DNA of 56,895 bases from the NCBI GenBank assembly GCA_947450095.1, contig CANFUF010000007.1, positions 1 to 56,895 on the forward strand. Direction: 5' to 3'. The stretch is from Roseiflexaceae bacterium (GTDB lineage: Bacteria; Chloroflexota; Chloroflexia; Chloroflexales; Roseiflexaceae). The notes beneath the pieces are model-generated. The model worked only from the letters and a program-made list of their open reading frames with translations, had not been told where the DNA came from and made no database searches. A program made the position numbers and the translations under genes. Numbering within the stretch: the stretch's first letter is position 1; each line of letters opens with the position of its first letter. Below are positions 47,801 through 53,800 of this stretch, one piece after another.

Positions 47801-50800
47801 AGACAGTACGTTGTGGGATAGCAATGCGGCGAATGCGGATGATGGCGACCCCACGACGGTGTTTACGAGCACCGTCCAAGACAACCCCTGGTGGTTAGCT
47901 GACTTAGGGAGCAATCAATTGATTGATCGCATCATTGTGCGCAATCGCAACGATGGCAGTCCCACCAATCTCCGCAATCTGCACGTGTTGGTCTCTGACG
48001 ATCCGAGTATCAACTTTACGAATAGAGCAGCTGCCACCTGGTCGGATTATATTGTGTCGCCGGTGGCGGCATTTGTGGTGCTGACCTTGCCGTATGGCAC
48101 ACGTGGGCGCTATGTGCGCTTACAAATCGAAGGTCGGGCTAGCCAATTAGCACTCAGTGAAGTGCAAATCCAACGCACCCCGTTGTTGACTCTCAGTAGT
48201 GTGGTAGCCGCCGTCGACGATGTGCGCGTCTATCGCCATGCCTTGAATGCCGACACCCGCAATATGCTCGGTGTGATGGCGTGGCAACCCAGCACGATTG
48301 ATACCACCAATCCCAATAGTATTGCCTGGACGCATCCATTACCGAGTGGGTTGGAAGTCGACGCCGACATCCAGAGTACGACCACCGATGCACTTGGTAA
48401 TACCCGCACCAACAATGTGGGTGAACAATCGCTGTGGCATGGACTCATCGACACCTATGCGCCACGGATTACCGATAACATTAGTGCGACGGTAGATAAT
48501 ACCTATACCTATACGGTCCAAATCGACGAACACAATCCGAATCTCAGTCTGCTACAAACCCCATGTGGGGTCCGCCTCAACGGCACGATGTCGTTACCCA
48601 ATTCATTGGGCTACCGCGTGCAAAGCAGTGGTTTTGATGGTTCGGTCATCCCTCAGACGCATTTTGATGGTGACTGCGTATTGAGCAATACCCCTGACGT
48701 CGTGCAACGATTAACCCAAGTCATTAGTTCTACTACGAGCATGGTGTTTGGCGATCGCTATGCGTATGTCGGTGGCGTGAACATGGTCAATGTGGTTGAT
48801 GTGCAAAACGCCACCAACTTGATTCAAAACAACGCCAGTGTGCCCGGCACGGTCACGCAACTGCTCGTCAGTCGTAACAAAAACCGCTTGTATGTGGTGA
48901 GTACTCAGCCAGCGCCCACTCCTCGTGCAACGCTGACGGTTTTTGATATTGCTAGTAATGGTACGGCCTTGCAACAGCGTGGCAGTGTGGTGATTCCGTT
49001 GGGGACCAATGTGACGGTGACCAATAGCGCCTTGACGGATGAGCCAAATGGGAATAGTTTTACCGACCGCTATTTGCTGTTGCTTACCAATACCACTCCG
49101 CAAAAACTGATTAGTGTGTTGGTCGAAAATCCCGATCAACCGACCCAAGTGACTACCACCGCACTGAATATTCCCGGGTATGACATTGCTGCGAGTTATG
49201 ATGTGGTGGCAATCGCCCAAGGGACTGCTGGGATCCGCATCTATCGAGTCAATGCCGATGGCTCGATGACATTTGGGAGTGTCATCAATGTCGACGGCTA
49301 TAGCAATCGGGTATTGATTGATGATAAAAAATTGTTTGCGATTGTGGATGATGAATCAGCAGTCGATGCAAATAGCACGCCAAACAAACTGATTGTGGCG
49401 CCGTTGATTACTACTGTTGTCAGTGATATGGCCGTGTTACAAAATCCATTGCTGATTACTGGCGAGTACGTACACGTAGTCCCCACCGATCACGATGATG
49501 TGGCGCCCTACCGGATTACCGATATTGCCCCATATATTGGTGATGATGTGGTGCTATTGAGCAAGGATGTCAGTAATTTGGCAAATGTGCGCTTGAGTAT
49601 GGTAAGTACGGCAGGAATTACCCCCACGCTCCGGAGCGATACTGCGGTAGTCCAAGCCAATATGTTACGTGTCGTAGCCCAAAATAACAATATTTTGACT
49701 CTGGCAAATAGCGCACCCAATGCGCAATTGCGGGCGTTTGTGGCTAGTGACCGGCGCTTTGTGACGCGATTGTGTGATGCAGCCGGGAATTGCAGTTCGG
49801 GTACAGACTATCACCAAGATCCATTCCCCGCAGCAAATAACGTTTCAATTGTGAATCTCGCAAATGCCTACAAAACTTCGACCACTAACACTACGGTGCG
49901 GTTTGGGTTGCATGCCGAGGCTCCATTAGGGGTGCGGACAATCCAAACGCAGATTGATAACAATCTCGGTGTAGTCGCTTGGACCAATCCTGACCAAACA
50001 AGCATATTACCCGCCATTGAAACTTCTCAACCTCCAGGGGTATTAAGCCAAGGCAGCCATACAATTCGCGCCATCAACACCTACAACAATACGTTAAGTG
50101 CGGTGGCCGAATATTATGCGCCCATGAATAGTTTACCGTTGGTCGATGTTATGCACCCCAATGTCACAAGTCGTGCATGTACTCCAAACTGCCCGGCAAT
50201 CAGTAACAATACGTTGGTGTTTACCCAAACCAACACGATTGATATCAACAACGATATCACTCAAGTTGCTGGGACGGCCAAATTACTCAGCATGAAGCTC
50301 AAAATTCCCGCGTTAGCACCATCGGGACGAATTGTCAGTCTCCAACCTGTCGTTTTGAATGCATTGACGTTTTGGGTTGATTATGATGAAAGTACTCACC
50401 AAATCGTGGCGACAGTCAGAGACACGATTACCACCACCGCCCGATTTGCTTGGCCCGATGACCAATTCCACCAGCTGACGGTGGTGGCCAACGCCATGAA
50501 TAATGCGACGACGTTTAATCTGTATGTTGATGGCGTACAACAAGAGGCGCTCTCGGCATCTATAGGGAGTCGCTTCACCGCCGCCAAGGTGATTTTTGGC
50601 GCAAATGGGGTGAATACTGCCCCCCCCACCGGCATGGTACTCGATGATGTGGCATTGTTGTCGTCCCCCGTGACGGTCGATGAAACACTCGATTATCGCA
50701 CAGCAGTGAGTGAAACTGCATTCCCGTTAATTGATGAAATTTTTGACAAACGGAGTAGTTGTAGTAACTGCCCGACCATTGCCACTGGCACCCTGACGTT

Positions 50801-53800
50801 CCCACGTAGTAGCGATGGGTTAAATCTGGGCTATACGCTGACGCAGACAGTTAGCACGGCCATATCAGTCACAATGAAATTCAAAGTGGATGGTGCGACG
50901 ACCAGCGGGCGTATCGCTACACTCCAGAGCAAGAATGCGAGTGCGCTGAAGCTACGGTTGGACTATGACCAGAGCAATAATCGCGTGACGGCGACTGCCA
51001 TGGCCAACGGTACATCCCAGAGTGTTTATACCACTACATTGGTGGCTGACACTTGGGCGACGCTGAGTGTGTTGGCAGAAACTAGTGCCCTCACCACCAC
51101 GTTTGTACTGGCGCTTGATGGCAAGATTGTTGGCACGATAGCGATGCCGGGGCGGTTTACCAATGCGGCGTTGTCGCTGGGTGCGGTGTCGGGTGCGGTG
51201 GCTGCGACGGGCATGACCATCGACGATATCGAAGTGGCCAATCCTGCGATTGCGAACAACGAAACCGTGGCGGTCAACCAGATTACGGCGTTGATGTCGG
51301 GTGATGTGATTACTCCGTATACGGTCAAAACACCGATTTATTCGTTTTTTGTAGATAACGTAATCCCGCAAATCACGTTGGTCGATGATGTGATTGGGCG
51401 GATGCGCATGGTTGATGGCATGGTGAGTGCGCGCATTACGATTAGTGATATGAGTAATCTGACTGATTTGCAGATTATCAACACCGACACAAATACCCGC
51501 ATTCCGTTGTCGATGAGCCGCCTCAATGCAAATACCACGGCAGTCAAGGTGTTTTATCCAGAAGCGTTGCTCAATCAAAATCTGCAAACGTTGTCGCTCA
51601 AGATTACCACTACAGACAGCGCCCAAAACAGCACTGTGCAAATCAAAACCATTGATGTGGATAACGACGCACCGGTGTTGGTGGGTGGGGTCATGCGTGC
51701 CAAGGTGAATGGCACTGTGACTGCGTTGGGAGCAAGTAGCACGGTGACGCGCACGAGTGATCTTGATTTACATGTAAAGTGGACGAATATTACCGATCGC
51801 AAAGCGATTAGTTTGCGGCAACTCGAATACACCTATCAAACAATTAGTGATACGATTTCAGTAAATCAAACAATCACTAATCCAAGCGGGTTGCGCACGA
51901 GTACTATGATTGTCCCCGAAGGGAGTCGTGTCGATGCGGGCATCCGGCTCCGCGATGCTATCGACAACGAAGACCTCGTGTCGTTGCCACCGGTGTATGT
52001 GGATAGCGCGGTCACCCCCGACTATACCCAGATTAGCAAGAATCCCAACGACATTTATCGGGGTTGGGCTGGTCCGGCCGGCTGTGCCCTCAATGCCAGT
52101 GCCAACAGTGGTGCCCAGAAGTTTTTTGCCACGTGGGATAACGCAGCCCTGCGCCTCAATTGGCAAGGCACAGATTGGGATAATGAAGGCGACCTGTTTG
52201 TCTATCTCGATACCGCTGCCGGTGGCACGTTGCAACCCTATCGCCCCAGCAAATATGTGCATAGCGATGGGGTGACCAATGGTGATGCGTTTGTGACGTT
52301 GCCGATGGATATGGCCGGCCGGGTGACATCGGTGAGTAGTGTGACTGGGATGCTTAATCAGTGGCAGACCCGTCTGCGTGATGTGCTGCGTGGGACGCGC
52401 ACGATTGCGGTGGCCGAAGGTGCGGATTATGTGATTCATGTGTCGAGCGCCAAATCGATGGAGATCCTCCATTGGCAGAACAGTGCTTGGGTTCCCGTCA
52501 GCGCCGTGCCTGATTACACCTTTAGCATGCTCACTGGCACGGCCCAAACAGACATCCGGGTGCCGTTTGGTACCATCGGCTATACCGTGGGTAATCCATT
52601 TGGGATGGTAGCCTTTGCCAGTAAAGCTGATTACCTGTTGCCATGGGTGACATTCCCTACCACCAACCCCACGGTGACAACGCTGAGTAGCAACAAAATC
52701 ACGCTTACGCCGTTAATCAACGGCTATCGCTGGGCCTCGCTGGCCGGTGGTGTCTGCCCTCGGAGTAGCGTGCGCAACCCCGATACCACCCAAATCCAAG
52801 CATCACTGAGTAGCACCCCAAATGGAGTGACGCAGCGTGCAGTCGCCGATGTATTTACCAACACCAACCCCGATGCCTTGGCCAGTGCCATCGACCAAAC
52901 CAGCGCCATGTGTAGTCAGTTACCAAATGATCCGTGGTGTGTGACTGTGGCCCAACTCCAAGATACCGCCACTGCCGGGGCGGCTTTGATGAGCGCATTA
53001 GGGAATACTCTCGTGACCCAGCAAGCGCCAGTAATCGGCAAAAACTCCACTGTCAGTTACAATCTGACCGTGACCAACCCCAGTAATCGCCCCTCGAAAG
53101 CGTTGTATGCGATTGTGCAAACCTATGGGGGAATTTGGTTGACGGGGTCAATCAATGCCACCACCAGCAACGGCGTCTATGATGGGGGATTATACAGCTA
53201 CCATACGGTTACAACCCCAGGCTACAAAGACTTCCAAGTGGTCAAAATTGCCAGCATCCCGGCAAATGGCACCCGCACGATTGCCTTGGCGGCCAAAATT
53301 GACCCAATCAAAGCGCAATCATCCGGCTTTGATCGTATCAACACCAGCACTGTCGCCAAAATTGATGTGCGCGTGGTCGATACGGCGGCTGTTACCACCA
53401 CCGGCTCACTCGAATGGCTGAGCACAGGACGCACGATTGAATGGCTGAATGCCGGGCTACGCATCGATACCCAAGCACCCAGTCAAATCAAACCCGACAC
53501 TCAGTTGGTGGTAGGGACGGGGGCAGTGCGCGTGACCGGCAGTGTCAGCGACGACTCGGCGGTGCCCAGTGTGGCGCTGGAATATACCAGTAGCGTGAAT
53601 GCCGTGGTCCAAGCAGTTAATTGTGGTGCGGCTGTTGCTGGGCGCTGGAGTTGTGCCGTGACCGTCCCCAGCACCGCCACGTCTATCAGCTACCGCGTCC
53701 GCGCCGCTGATGCCTACGGCCAAATGAGTCCGTGGAGTGCGTGGTACCGCAGTGTGGTTGACCGTGACAATCCGACGTTAGTATTTGATGCTAATTCAAC

